Notes: a model not told the origin generated them from the sequence alone. Positions 44,026 to 56,430 are shown, counted from the stretch's first letter. The stretch is DNA of 64,000 nucleotides from Anolis sagrei (GCF_037176765.1 NC_090026.1:127738252-127802251), one strand, 5' to 3'. Program-made: numbers and translations.

Positions 44026-45131
44026 TAGGTATGGGCAAGCCCAGGCCCAGGGGCCAAATGCGGCCCCTTGGGCTCTTTTCTCAGGCCCTCCTCTCTCGCA
44101 CCACCCTATCCTCCCTTCTTTCTCTCTTTCCTTCCTCCTTTGCCCCCCTCCCTCCTTCCCTTCCACCATTTCATCCTTCCTTCCCTCTTTCTCCTTCCTT
44201 ACTTCCTTCACTTTTGTCTTTCTGTCCTTCTCTTTCCCTCCCCTCCTGTTTCTCCCTCCCTTTATTCCTTCCACTCTTTCGTCCTTCATTCCTCCTCTCT
44301 TTGCTTCCTTCTTCCCTTCCTTCCATTCTTCCCTTCTATCCTTTCTTCCCTCCTTCCCTCTCTCCCTTTTTCTCCTTCCATCCTTCCCTTCCACGCTTTC
44401 ATCCTTCCTTCCTTCTGTCCTTCCTTCCTTCCTTCTCGCTTTCCTTCCTTCTTCCCTTCCTTCCATCCATCCATCCTTCCCTTTCAATCCTTCCTTTCCT
44501 CCTTCACTCTAGCCCTCTTTCTTCTTCCCTCCTTCCCTTCCACCCTTCCTTCCTTCCTTCCTTCCTTCCTTCCTTCCTTCCTTCCCTCCCTCCCTCTTTC
44601 TCCTTCCATCCCTTCCTTTCACCCTTTCATCCTCCTTTCCCTCTTTCTTCCCTCCTTCCTTCTCTCCCTCTTTCTCCTTCTATCCTTCCCTTCCACCCTT
44701 TAATCAGTCCTTCCTTCCTTCTCGTTTCCCTTCCTTCCATCCTTCCCTTTTACCCTTCCTTTCCTCCTTCCCTCTATCCCTTTCTTCTTCCTTCCTTCCC
44801 TTCCACCCTTTCGTCCTTCCCTTTCGTCCTTCCTTCGTTCCCTCTCTTCCTCTTTCTCTCTCCATCCTTCCCTTCCAACCTTTCATCCTTTCTTCCTTTT
44901 CCCTTTTCTCCCTCCTTCTCTCTTTCTCCTTCCATCCTTCCCTTTGTCCTTCCTTCCCTCCCTCTTTCTTCCCTCCTTCCTTCTTTCCCCTTCCATCCTT
45001 CCCTTCCATCCTTTTATCCCTCCTTCCTTTCCTTCCTCCTTCCTTCCCTCCCCTCCATCACTGGGCAGCCAGTCCTCCTAGCAGGGGATACTAGCATGTG
45101 CCCCCCAAGTTAGAAAGTTTACCCACGCCTT
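44026..45131. mobile_element. hAT element carrying a 1-kb pyrimidine tract
   Basis: Ends TAGGTATGGGCAAG and the inverse TTTACCCACGCCTT are flanked by an exact 8-bp duplication ATCTACAC (44018-44025, 45132-45139). The interior (44095-45060) is almost pure C/T on the plus strand (CCTT/CCCT units). It sits inside a MITE whose halves lie at 43960-44017 and 45140-45185. Confidence 0.88.
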
Positions 45132-45139
45132 ATCTACAC

Positions 45140-45980
45140 GGACCATATAATGCAGTTCCATGTAGATCCAGTCTACATTTCTCCCATAAAGGAGCTGCAG
45201 TTCGTAGCAGAACAGGGTTGGTTTGGATGATCTTTGTGGTCCCCTCCAACACTGTGGTTCGGACATCCTTTGCGTATACATTTCCACCAACGCTCTTCCT
45301 TTTAAATTCTCACAACAACATTAAAAAAGACCAAACATAACGTAGAAAACAAAGAGAAGAATCCCATGCTCTTCCAAACCTTTGGAAGGAAAATAAAGCA
45401 GGAAAGGAGATACCAACCAGTTACTCACGGAGACATGATGCTTCTGGATCACGAAAGATGCCACAAAAAGTCATGAAAGAGCCACTTCGGAGCAAACTTT
45501 TAAGCACATCCTTCCGGGCTCCGCCTTCCTGGCCCTGAGACGGCAACCCACCGACCTCCCTATAAATAAAGACTACGAGCAAAGGCCACGTTTCCCTTTT
45601 AGTGGGAGACAGAAAAGTCTCCCTGAAACAAAAGGTTGCGCCGAAAGGCATAGGAAGGCACTCCAATGTCTTGCTTTCTATGGAAACCTTTGCACACATC
45701 CTGCGCATTTTGTGCAAAGAGGAGAAATGCACCCTCTCCGGTTTCCCTGCGAAAAGTTGCTGGGTTTTGCATGTCTTCAGTGTAAGTTAAGAGCATCGGT
45801 AACGGAGGAGAGGGAAAGCATGACTAATGGGAAACATCTGGGAAGCGCATGGCCAGGGAACGGCAGCGCAAGGCTTTGGAAAGAGAGGAAAAGGAAGAAA
45901 GGAACACTCGCTGGATTGGAAAGCTATGGAGCCATGTACAGTTTCAGGCCAGACAGGAGTGCATCTGTATCAAAACAAAA
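45140..45980. other. Mostly unique island upstream of GJC2
   Basis: After a MITE half (45140-45185) this is non-repetitive sequence to about 45980. It includes the candidate GJC2 exon 1. Frames here are short and unconvincing. Confidence 0.45.
45429..45560 (-). other. GJC2: Candidate noncoding exon 1 and promoter of GJC2
   Basis: A unique segment between the pyrimidine-tract hAT and the MITE-derived satellite has a strong minus-strand donor (CTCC then GTGAGTAAC) after 45429. A TATA-like motif lies at 45561-45568, although its better match (TATAAATA) points to the plus strand. Splicing to the GJC2 acceptor at 37151 would give an intron of about 8.3 kb, similar in scale to the mammalian gene. 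There is no direct proof that it belongs to GJC2. Confidence 0.3.
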
Positions 45981-45984
45981 CACT

Positions 45985-47815
45985 CTTTGGGTACGTCAAC
46001 ACTGCAGAAGGAATGCAGTTCAGCACCTCTTGGGTTCAGTGCTATGGGAGATGTAGTTCTGCAAGGCCGTCTTGGCAAACAATGCCTCCCCAGATATAAC
46101 ATTCAAAACTACGGGATTCTGAGCATTGATAGTTTTACACTTAGATTCATCGACACTACAGAAGAAATGCAGTTTGACACCATTTGGGCTCAATGTTATG
46201 GGAGATGTAGTTCTGCAAGGCAGTCTTAGCCAAACTATGACTCTCCAGATATAACATTCAAAACTATGGGATTCTAAGCATTGATAGTTTTACACTCAGA
46301 TGCATTGACACCATGGAAGGAATGTACTTTGACACCACTTGGGCTCAATGCTATGGGAGATGTAGTTCTGCAAGGCCTTCTTGGCAAACAATGCCTCTCC
46401 AGATATAACATTCAAAACTACAGGATTCTGAGCATTGATAGTTTTACACTTAGATGCATCGACATTACAGAAGAAATGCACTTTGACACCACTTGGGCTC
46501 AATATTATGGGAGATGTAGTTCTGCAGGGCTTTCTTGGCAAACGATGCCTCCCCAGATATAACACTCAAAACTATGGGATTCTGAGCATTGATAGTTTTA
46601 CACTTAGATGCATTGACACTACAGAAGAAATGCAGTTTGACACCACTTGGGCTCAATGTTATGGGAGATGTAGTTCTGCAAGGCCGTCTTGGCAGACAAT
46701 GTCTCCCCAGATATAACATTCAAAACTACGGGATTCTGAGCATTATTAATTTTACACTTCAGGTGCATTGACACCATGGAAGGAATGCAATTCGACACCA
46801 CTTGGGCTCAATGCTATGGGAGATGTAGTTCTGCAAGGCCTTCTTGGCAAACAATGCCTCCCCAGATATAACACTCAAAACTATGGGATTCTGAGCATTG
46901 ATAGTTTTACACTTAGATGCATTGACACTACAGAAGAAATGCAGTTTGACACCACTTGGGCTCAATGTTATGGGAGATGTAGTTCTGCAAGGCCGCCTTG
47001 GCAGACAATGTCTCCCCAGATATAACATTCAAAACTACGGGATTCTGAGCATTATTAATTTTACACTTCAGGTGCATTGACACCATGGAAGGAATGCAGT
47101 TCAACGCCACTGGAGCTCAATGCTATGGGAGATGTAGTTCTGCAAGGCCTTTTTAGCAAACAAAGGCTCCCCAGATATAACATTCAAAACTATCTGAGCA
47201 TTGATAGTTTTACACTTCAAGTACATAGACACACCAAAAGGAATGCACTTCGACACCTGTTGGGCTCAATGCTATGGGAGATGTAGTTCCCCAAGGCCTT
47301 CTTGGCAAACGATGCCTTGCAAAATGCATGCCTCCCCAGAAATAACATTCAAAATTATGGGATTCTGAGCATGATAGTTTTACATTCAGGTTCTTCGACA
47401 CCATGGAAGGAATGAAGTTTGACACCACTTGGTCTCAATGCTATGAGAGATGTAGTTCTGCAAGGCCGTCTTAGCAAACGATGTCTCACCAAATACATGC
47501 CTCCCAAGATATAACATTTGAAACTACAAGATCCTGAGCATTGATAGTTTTACACTTCAGGTGCATTGACACCACGGAAGGAATGCAATTCGACACCACT
47601 TGGGCTCAATGCTATGGGAGATGTAGTTCTGCAAGGCTGTCTTGGCAAACGACTCGCCAAATGCATGCCTCCCCAGATATAACTTTCAAAACTACAGGAT
47701 TCTGAGCATTGATAGCTTTACACTCAGGTGCATCGGCACCATGAAAGGAATGCAGTTTGACACCACTTGGGCTCAATGCTATGGGAAATGTAGTTCTGCA
47801 AGACCATCTTGGACT
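45985..47815. repeat. MITE-derived satellite, 154-bp unit, twelve copies
   Basis: ATGGGAGATGTAGTTCTGCA recurs at about 46043, 46198, 46352, 46506, 46659, 46816, 46968 and 47125, and less regularly to 47779. Each unit contains the MITE phrases GACACCACTTGGGCTCAATG and GCATTGATAGTTTTACACTT. 46560-46868 and 46869-47177 are almost identical, a two-unit (309-bp) higher-order repeat. Confidence 0.93.
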
Positions 47816-47990
47816 TTCTTGGACTGTTTTCTCTTTGGATGTATTGCTCTTTTTACTTCCTAATCAATTGAATTTGCCTTCTTATTGTGGATTACTTTTA
47901 TTGCTTTTGGTTTTGCTATCTTCAATAAACTGCTTGCTATTTTAACGCAACTGTGTGGTGTTAGGAGTCAGATGGAATCCTGCTGTGGAC
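47815..47990 (+). mobile_element. LTR-like 3' segment (fossil)
   Basis: Second copy of the 1930-2215 sequence, with TTCAATAAACTGCTTGCTAT. Broken, no coding part. Confidence 0.3.
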
Positions 47991-48125
47991 TTTGTTGTTG
48001 TTCATTCGTTCAGTCGTTTCCGATCTTCGTGACCTCATGGACCAGCCCACGCCAGAGCTCCCTGTCGGCCGTGACCACCCCCAGCTCCTTCAAGGTCAAC
48101 CCAGTCACTTCAAGGATGCTCTGGA
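47985..48125 (-). mobile_element. BovB 3' end fragment
   Basis: Complement of the BovB C-terminus and CAA tail, as at 41742. Confidence 0.8.
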
Positions 48126-48135
48126 CTACAACACC

Positions 48136-48283
48136 CATTACTCTACTCACATTTGCATGTTTTCGAACTGCTAGGTTGGCAGAAGCTGGGGCTAACAGTG
48201 CTTCCCTGGATTTGAGCCACCGATCTTTTGGTCAGCAAGTTCAGCAGCTCAGCGGTTTAATCCACTGCACCAACAGGAGCTCC
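48136..48283 (-). mobile_element. tRNA-derived SINE, partial
   Basis: Contains GCTAGGTTGGCAGAAGCTGG and a degraded tRNA-like head ending GGAGCTCC. Confidence 0.7.
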
Positions 48284-48650
48284 TAAATCAAGTAGAAATC
48301 TACACAAATTTCTAGGAAATATTTGCAGTATTGGGATCTTAAGGCAGTCCAGGAAATAATTGCAGCTAAAATCAGAATCTGTTCAAGACTGTTTACAAGA
48401 AGGGAGAGTAAATGCACGGAAGATACTGAGCTAGTGAGATAAAGGCAATTGCAAAAAGAAAGAGATAGCATATGTTTACTTAGGGAAAGGCAATGACTGG
48501 ACGGTGTTGGGTTTAGAGCTTCATCCGGTGTTTAAATAGGAAGAGAAGAAGTCCAAACAGTTCCAACTGGCGGCTTCCACATTAACATAAAGCAATGCAT
48601 CCACTCCGTATTTTAGTCCAAATGAATGAATTCAAGGGTGCATATCTCAG
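48284..48650. other. Unique sequence
   Basis: No feature recognised. Confidence 0.4.
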
Positions 48651-49090
48651 TCTACACCAGGCATGGGCCAACTTCGCTCCTCCGGGTGTTTTGGACTTCA
48701 ACTCCCACCATTCCTATGCTGCCATACGCTGAGCACGCCTGCTCCCCCCTCCCCACTTGGAGTCTCAGAAACAACCCTCCCTCTTGGCAGAAGGAGAGCT
48801 TTTGGTGAGAGGATTTGCCATCTGTTTCCAAAAAGGAAGAGAAGGACAGGCGGGGAGATCGTCAGCCTTCTCTACCAAAGGGATGCCTAAAACCATCAGA
48901 AATATATGTTTTCTGATGGTCTTTGGTGACCCTTCTGAAACCCCACTTGCAACACCTCCCAGGTTGAGAAACACTGACCTAAAGCTTCGGAGAGCTTCTG
49001 TTCAGCCATTTCAAAGCTCCCTGCTTGAGTAGTGATAGCATGATCGTCAGCATAGATCAAGCTCTCTGTCCCTTCTGGCAATGGCTGTAC
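48651..49090. mobile_element. hAT fragments and an I-like LINE fragment
   Basis: 48655-48740 is a single arm of the foldback hAT; 48870-48978 matches the left end of the composite SPIN-like element in reverse; 48979-49090 is I-like LINE RT (ESLIYADDHAITTQAGSFEM on the minus strand). Confidence 0.65.
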
Positions 49091-49329
49091 TAAGTAATAC
49101 AACTTTCCTATGATCTTGAAGGCATGGCCTATTTCTTGCACAACTGCAGCATTAAACTTGAGCATACTAGACAAGAAACTATTATCCAAAATATGATGAG
49201 ATGCTGAACTTTGGAGGAAATTTCCCAATGTTGTCTTTTCCTGGGGAAGAATTTTCTGACGAAACTGAAAAGCACTGATCTCTTGGATATGCTGTTTTCA
49301 GAATATAGGGGCAAAATAGCACATAAAAA

Positions 49330-50175
49330 ACATAGGATTGTTGTAGGTTTTTTCAGACTATATGGCCATGTTCTAGAGGCATTTTCTCCTGACGTTTCGC
49401 CTGCATCTATGGCAAGCATCCTCAGAGATAGTGAGGTCTGTTGGAACTAGGAAAAGGGGTTTATATATCTGTGGAATGATCAGCGTGAGACAAAGGACTC
49501 TTCCCTGCTGGAACTAGGTGTGAATGTTTCAACTGACCACCTTGATTAGCATTTGATGGCCTGGCAGTGCCTGGGGGAATCTTTTGTTGAGAGCTGATTA
49601 GATGTCCCAGATTGTTTTCCTCTGTTGTTGTGCTGTTGTAATTTTAGAGTTTTTAATACTGGCAGCCAGATTTTGTTCATTTTCATGGTTTCCTCCTTTC
49701 TGTTGAAATTGTCCACATGCTTGTGGATTTCAGTGGCTTCTCTGTGTAGTCTGACATGGTGGTTGTGAGAGTGGTCCAGCATTTCTGTGTTCTCCAATAA
49801 TATGCTGTGTCCAGGTTGGTTCATCAGGTGCTCTGCTATTGAAATCCACAAGCATGTGGACAATTTCAACAGAAAGGAGGAAACCATGAAAAAGATTGCT
49901 CCAGGCACTTCCAGGCAATCAAATGCTAATCAAGGTGGTCAGTTGAAACATTCACACCTAGCTCCAGCAGACAAGAGTCCTTTGCCCCACCCTGGTCATT
50001 CCACAGATATATAAACCCCTTTCCTAGTTCCAACAGACCTCACTACCTCTGAGGATGCTTGCCATAGATACAGGCAAAACGTCAGGAGAGAATGCCTCTA
50101 GACCATGGCCATATAGCCCGAAAAAACCTACAACAACCCAGTGATTCCGGCCATGAAAGCCTTCGACAATACATA
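49330..50175. mobile_element. Inverted Penelope-like ends with GIY-YIG-side coding remnant
   Basis: The left arm (49330-49840) faces left and encodes SIAEHLMNQPGHSILLENTE and ATEIHKHVDNFNRKEETMKM, C-terminal Penelope sequence next to the GIY-YIG endonuclease. The right arm (49845-50175) is its partial reverse complement ending GAAAGCCTTCGACAATAC. Broken. Confidence 0.78.
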
Positions 50176-50499
50176 AAAAACATATTTAGGACTTTTGGGG
50201 GAAAGCTTTGCCAAAGCTCAAGCCACCTATTTAGACAGAAGAGGAAAAAACAGAGCTCCAAAACAAAAACAAAAAATATATACTTTCATTTCCAGTATAG
50301 TATTTGTATATTTGTCCCATAAACACGGGAGAAATGTTTGGTCTAGCAGGCAGCTAACTATGTGTTGCAAACTAAGACTGGGAAGCAAAACACTAATCAG
50401 GTAGGAAATGCAGGTTCGGACAACAAAACTTCACTCTGGCTTCCTTCAGCCTCCTTGGCTCTCCCTGCCCTTTAGTTTCTCTCCATCGCAACTTCAAAA

Positions 50500-51140
50500 T
50501 CATAGAATCAAATCAAACCAAAGAGTTGGAAGAGACCTCCTGGGCCCTCCAGTCCAACCCCATTCTGCCAAGAAGCAGGAATATTGCATTCAAATCACCC
50601 CTGACAGATGGTCATCCAGCCTCTGTTTAAAAGCTTCCAAAGAAGGAGACTCCACCACATTCCGGGGCAGAGAGTTCCACTGCTGAACGGCTCTCACAGT
50701 CAGGAAGTTCTTCCTCAGGTTCAGATGGAATCTCCTCTCTTGTACTTTGAATCCATTCTTCCATTGCGTCCTAGTCTCCAGGGAAGCAGAAAACAAGCTT
50801 GCTCCCTCCTCCCTGTGGCTTCCTCTCACATATTTATACATGGCTATCATATCTCCTCTCAGCCTTCTCTTCTTCAGGCTAAACATGCCCAGCTCCTTAA
50901 GCCGCTCCTCATAGGGCTTGTTCTTCAGACCCTTGATCATTTTAGTCGCTCTCCTCTGGACACATTCCAGCTTGTCAATATCCCTCTTGAATTGTGGTGC
51001 CCAGAACTGGACACAATATTCCAGGTGTGGTCTAACCAAAGCAGAATAGAGGGGTAGCATTACTTCCCTAAATCTAGACACTAGGCTCCTATTGATGCAG
51101 GCCAAAATCCCATTGGCTTTTTTTGCCGCCACATCACATT
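50500..51140 (-). mobile_element. CR1 LINE 3' end with open C-terminal frame
   Basis: A 180-codon frame (51132-50590) carries [20 protein letters not shown] and [20 protein letters not shown]. Closely similar to 2281-2993. Confidence 0.92.
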
Positions 51141-51144
51141 AATA

Positions 51145-51977
51145 CTTTATTTGTACCCCGCTACCATCTCCCAAGGGACTCGGTGCGGCTTACATGAGGC
51201 CGAGCCCACAATACAACAATAAACAATAACAGCCATAATACAAAAACAACACAAAAAACTCAAAAAAAAATAAGCAAAAAACATTAACAGTAACCTATTT
51301 AAAACCTATGGCTGGGCCAAATGTAATAATTAATTTTTTTTAAAAATAATGCTGGGCATGAACAAGTGACATGTAATTGAGATAGAGGTTTTGGAGAGGG
51401 AAGCAATGTGCAGACAATCTTAAATCATTATTAAAGTGCGTTTAAGGACATATTGCTGGGAGTTTCCTTATTCTGGGAAGGCACACTGAAACAGCCACGT
51501 TTTCAGGCTCCTCCTAAAGACTGCCAAAGTTGGGGCTTGCCTAATGTCCCTGGGGAGTGAGTTCCAGAGTTGAGGGGCCATCACCGAGAAGGCTCTCTCC
51601 CTCGTCCCCACCAATCGCGCTTGTGAGGGAGGTGGGAGCGTGAGCAGGGCCTCTCCAGATGATCGAAGAGATCGTGTGGGTTCGTACACAGAGATGCGGT
51701 CACGCAGGTAGGCGGGTCCCAAACCGTTTAGGGCTTTGTAGGTAAGCACCTGCACCTTGAATTGGGACCAGTAAATGAACGGCAGAAATGGAGCTCCTTA
51801 AACAGGAGGGCTGACCGCTCCCTGTAAGGAGCTCCAGTTAACAACCTGGCCGCCGCTCGTTGAACCAGTTGGAATTTCCGGGCCGTTTTCAAGGGTAGCC
51901 CCACGTAGAGTGCATTACAGTAATCCAATCTGGAGGTGACTAAGGCATGGACCACCCTGGCCAGATCCACCTTCACG
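51145..51977 (-). mobile_element. L2 LINE 3' part
   Basis: Minus-strand frames encode [20 protein letters not shown] and AYLRDRISVYEPTRSLRSSG, separated by a frame change near 51750. The 3' end carries the GAGTCCCTTGGGAGATGGTA phrase. Confidence 0.88.
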
Positions 51978-52314
51978 AGGTAAATAAAGTAGTTTACTCT
52001 TCGTAGTTCAGAACAGGATATGTACAATTGATCAGTTACATCAACTCACAGAACGTGAGAGATTTAAAATGGTCTTTCCTTGTCCATGTGGATAAACTCC
52101 TTCAGCAACACATGAAGGGAGATCACACTTCCAACTCTGTCTCTCTCTGCTTCTCTCCAAGCACCTGCATAGCTCAAGCCTGAACAAAAATCTAACAGTA
52201 TCCAAAAGTCCCAGGCTCAGCCAGGTTAGCGGCCATAGCCCGACCAATCAGCTTCATGCATCTTATTTTACAGTTGACACACACCCACTCACTGATTCCT
52301 TAAATGCTTCAACA
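51978..52314 (-). mobile_element. Solo LTR-like fossil inserted beside L2
   Basis: It begins with TGTTGAAGCAT at 52314 (minus strand) and matches the fossil at 59124-60125 in several blocks. No internal coding part. Family not fixed (ERV or gypsy type); clearly old and broken. Confidence 0.5.
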
Positions 52315-52334
52315 GTTCGGTTGAAGCATGTAAT

Positions 52335-53280
52335 ATATTAAACTGTCATGGCTAAATGCTATGAAATACTGCGATTTGCAAGACTTCGTCTGTAACGATG
52401 CCACTAGTTTGTAACAGTTTGTGAAGGAGCCACCACTTTGTAAAGAGTTACTAAATTGATAACATAACTAATGGCTTGTAATATTGATTTGGTCCTTCTT
52501 CAATGTGTAGCGTGGCTTGACTTGAAAGTATTTGTAATGGAGACTTGGCATAAGATGAAACGAACAAGTTTATTGAAGTATAGAAGAAGCTTGATGGTTT
52601 CAATGTTGCTTAACTCTTAGAGGCACATTTCTTCAGAGGTTACATTTAATACATTTCATAAAACAACTCTTAAGAGGACTATTCCTTTCACTAAACAGGT
52701 TTTAAACATATTTTAACTTCAAAATTTGTTTCTTTCTTTAACAGATCACTTCAGGTACTAGCTTATTCTTCCCTGGTGTTATTTCTACTGCAGTAAAGAT
52801 TCTTATCAGGGTTCTCTCACCCTTTCTTCTCATACACTAACTACTAACCTAAATAAGTCAACTTGGCCTATCTAAACCTCACAGGCTAAAAGCCTAAACC
52901 TTCTTGATTCTCAACACAGTAGAATCAGCCTTTCCTTGTAGTTCTTAGACTACAGACTACCTTACTGGTTCTCAACACACAACAGAAACAGCCTCTCCTG
53001 CAGTTCACAGACCGCAGACTAATCGTTTTAAATTGGCTGCCCTGCCAAGTGGCAGTTGGCTCCGCCCCCTTTTTCATGGCAACCCAGTTCAGAATGAGCT
53101 GAGCTGGCTACCATCCCCCCAGTTTTGCTAGTTTAAATACTTACCCTTTTAAACACCTATCTATAGTTATATATAACTGTGGATTAAAATTCACATTTCA
53201 CCACATCATCAAATGACAGCTCCTAGGATTCCAAAGCATTGATCTATCGTAATTAAAGTGGGGTCAAAATGATATAGAAC
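52335..53280. mobile_element. MITE split by an LTR-like fossil
   Basis: MITE halves at about 52335-52395 (TGGCTAAATGCTATGAAATA) and 53210-53280 (ACAGCTCCTAGGATTCCAAA). Between them about 800 bp has one AATAAA on the minus strand near 52570 and LTR-like composition with promoter-like GC and CCAAT-type motifs near 53040. No coding remnant; family not fixed. Confidence 0.45.
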
Positions 53281-53329
53281 AGAATGTTAATGTTTTACTA
53301 ACTGAATAACCACAAGGTTTTGGCACTGC

Positions 53330-54632
53330 ATTTTGTCAGTGCATTGGAAGAAATGGCACGATCATCAGCATAGATGAAACTTTCTGTCCCTTCTGGCAGT
53401 GGTTGGTCATTTGTGTAGATGGTGAACATGGATGGAGCAAGCACGCTCCCCTGAGGTAGGCCGTTCTTCTGTTTCTGCCATCTGCCAGAAGGGACAGAGA
53501 GTTTCATCTATGCTGATGATCGTGCCATTACTGCTCAAGCAGGGAGCTTTGAGATGGTAGAACAGCTTTCCGAAGCTCTAGGTGCTCTTACTGCCTATTA
53601 CAGGGAAAACCAGCTGATCCCCAACCCATCCAAAACACAGACATGTGCCTTTCACCTTAAGGACAGACAAGCATCCCGAGCTCTGAAGATCACCTGGGAA
53701 GGAATCCCACTGGAGCATTGCAGCGCACCCAAATACCTGGGAGTCACTCTGGACTGTGCTCTTACCTACAAGAAGCATTGCCTGAACATTAAGCAAAAAG
53801 TGGGTGCTAGAAACGATATCATACAAAAGCTGACTGGCACAACCTGGGGATCACAACCAGACACAGTGAAGACATCTGCCCTTGCACTGTGCTACTCTGC
53901 TACTGAGTATGCATGCCCAGTGTGGAACACATCTCACCACACTACAACAGTGGATGTGGCTCTTAATGAGACATGCCGCATTATCACGGGGTGTCTCCGA
54001 CCTACACCACTCGAGGAATTACACTGCTTAGCCGGTATTGCACCACCTGACATCCGCCGGGAAGTGGCAGCGAATAGTGAAAGGACCAAGGCAGAGACAT
54101 CTCCAGCTCATCCCCTGTTTGGGTATCAGCCAGCACGTCAATGACTTAAATCCAGACATAGTTTTCTAAGATCTACAGAGACACTCGCTGGAACACCTCA
54201 GCCAGCGAGAGTCCAAAAGTGGCAGGCTCAAACCCAGAACTTCAACCAATGGCTGATACTAAATGAGAGACTCCCCGCTGGGCACACAGAGGACTGGGCG
54301 ACTTGGAAGGCGCGGAACAGACTGCGCTCTGGCACCACGAGATGCAGAGCCAACCTTCAGAAATGGGGCTACAAAGTGGAATCCAGGACATGCGAGTGTG
54401 GAGAAGAGCAAACCACTGACCTCCTGCTGCAATGCACCCTGAGCCCAGCCACATGCACCATGGAGAACCTTCTTGCAGCAACACCAGAGGCACTCCAAGT
54501 GGCCAGATACTGGTCAAAGGACATTTAATCAATTACCAAACTCACAAATTTTGTATTTTGTCTGTTTGTTTGCTTTGTTCTGTTAGAAATGTAATATAAT
54601 TGACTGGTTGCCCTGATACGACAAATAAATTG
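53330..54632. mobile_element. I/Vingi-like LINE with 5' inversion
   Basis: 53345-53481 is inverted (minus strand: NGLPQGSVLAPSMFTIYTND, FIYADDRAI); 53482-54632 runs plus, starting again at EGTESFIYADDRAITAQAGS and open for 196 codons from 53554 to YQPARQ, with more C-terminal sequence in another frame to 54530. It ends in AATAAATTGG. About 45 bp of element is present in both parts. Confidence 0.85.
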
Positions 54633-55375
54633 GAAGAAATGGAGCACAATCCGCGAAAACTATGCCAAAACAATAGAAGGCTGCCAGAGATGCCTCCTCT
54701 CTCCTTTTCTGAAGCATTTCTTGTTTTCCTAGAGCTGTTTCCTAAAGCGAAGAACGGGAAAGAGGGCAAGGAATGAAGGAATCCAGGAGCACCTTTGGGA
54801 CCCCCTGGTTGCGAGTCTGGCTTTGAGGCTTGCAGGAAAAGGAAGCGAGCGGGAAAGGAACTAATTACTTGTCGAGGTCTTTACGAGCGGCCCTCTGACA
54901 CTCGGGTTGTGGCGGTGCTGTTTTTGGAAAGGGAACAGACACAAGGGCAGGACAAGGGGGAAACTTCTAAAAGGAGCGCCAAGGCGATGGTGGTTCATGC
55001 GCCGGCCACCCGCCTGCCTTTCGGGGTCTTTGTTGTCTTTGCCAATTGGGACCGTCGAGGGTTGGAAAGCTGTTTTCTTTCTTTTGGGGAAGAATTATGT
55101 TTTGTGACTATTAACCCTGCATAGATGAGTAAGACATCCAGCTAGTTTCCAAATATATGGCCATAGTTGGGTTGCCAGGTTTCCAAAATAGCAAGAAATA
55201 GCCGTCGTAATTCATGTCTTAGGCAAAGTTGTCGACCAAATAGCAAGACAAAGCAACTTGCTTGGATGATAACTTCCCAAAATTACAGTCCTCCCAAAAC
55301 CAAACGTTTCCAAGCTGTGCTCTTTCCAGTGTGTCCCAATATGTCAGAGTAACTGAATGCACATTAGGGGCTCAA
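54633..55375. other. Unique island upstream of GJC2
   Basis: No repeat match. It includes a SOX-type motif (AACAAAG on the minus strand, near 55033) and a CCAATTGG. Possible regulatory DNA. Confidence 0.35.
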
Positions 55376-56430
55376 TCTATCTATCTATATAAAAATGTTC
55401 TGTGCATAATGAGTACCTTAAATACAAAAGAACCAATGAATGAAATCACACCAAATTTGGCAACAAAACGTCTCACTACACAAGGAGTGGCCATCACTCA
55501 AAAAATTACGATTTTGTCATTTGAGAGTTGTAGTTGCTGGGATGTATAGTTCCCCTAAAATCAAAGAGCATTCTGAACTCCACCAACGATGGAATTGAAC
55601 CAAACTTGGCACACAGGACTCCCATGACCAACAGAGAACACTAGAAGGGTTTGGTGGGCATTGACCTTGGGTTTGGGCGTTGTAGTTCACCTACATCTAG
55701 AGAGCACTGTGGACTCAAACAATGATGGATCAGGACCAAATTTGGCACGGATACTCCATATGCCCAAATATGAACACAGATGGAGTTTGGGGAAAATAGA
55801 CCTTGACATTTGGGAGTTGTACTTACTGGGATGTATAGTTCCCCTAAAATCAAAAGAGCATTCTGAACTTCACCAATGATGGAATTGAACCAAATGTGGC
55901 ATACAGGACTCCTACGACCTTGGGTTTGGGAGTTGTAGTTCACCTACATCTAGAGAGCACTGTGGACTCAAACAATGATGGATCTGGACCAAATTTGGCA
56001 CAGATACTCCATATGCCCAGATATGAACACAGATGGAGTTAGGGGGTAATAGAACTTGACATTTGGGAGTTGTAGTTACTGGGATTTATAGTTCACCTAC
56101 AATCAAAGACCATTCTGAACCCCACAAACAACAGAATTGGGGCAAACTTCCCACCCAGAACCCTTATGACCAACAGAAAATACTTAAACCCATCCAGTCT
56201 AACTCCCTTCACAAGGGCAAAAAAACGTAATCAAAGCCTTCCTGACAAAGAGCCATCCAGTCATAGATATAGATAGATATACATGATTCACACACACACA
56301 GATATAGTATCATAGATTTGAAAGGGACCCCTAAAGAAGGACAATTATATGTTGCATATTCCAGAGTAGGCAAACCAGACAATCTCCACATCAACACTGA
56401 CAAAGAAACAACAACAAATACTGTGCCTTG
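55376..56430 (+). mobile_element. Helitron, 3'-truncated
   Basis: It starts TCTATCTATATAAAAATG and follows the same internal layout as 14101-15326, including the spacer with ACACACACAGATATAGTATC, but lacks the terminal hairpin and CTAG. Confidence 0.75.

Noticed and set aside
44031-45113. 360-codon plus-strand frame and long antisense frames in the pyrimidine tract
   Set aside because: The translation is only Ser/Pro/Leu/Phe from CCTT units; it is composition of a low-complexity tract inside a hAT, not a gene.
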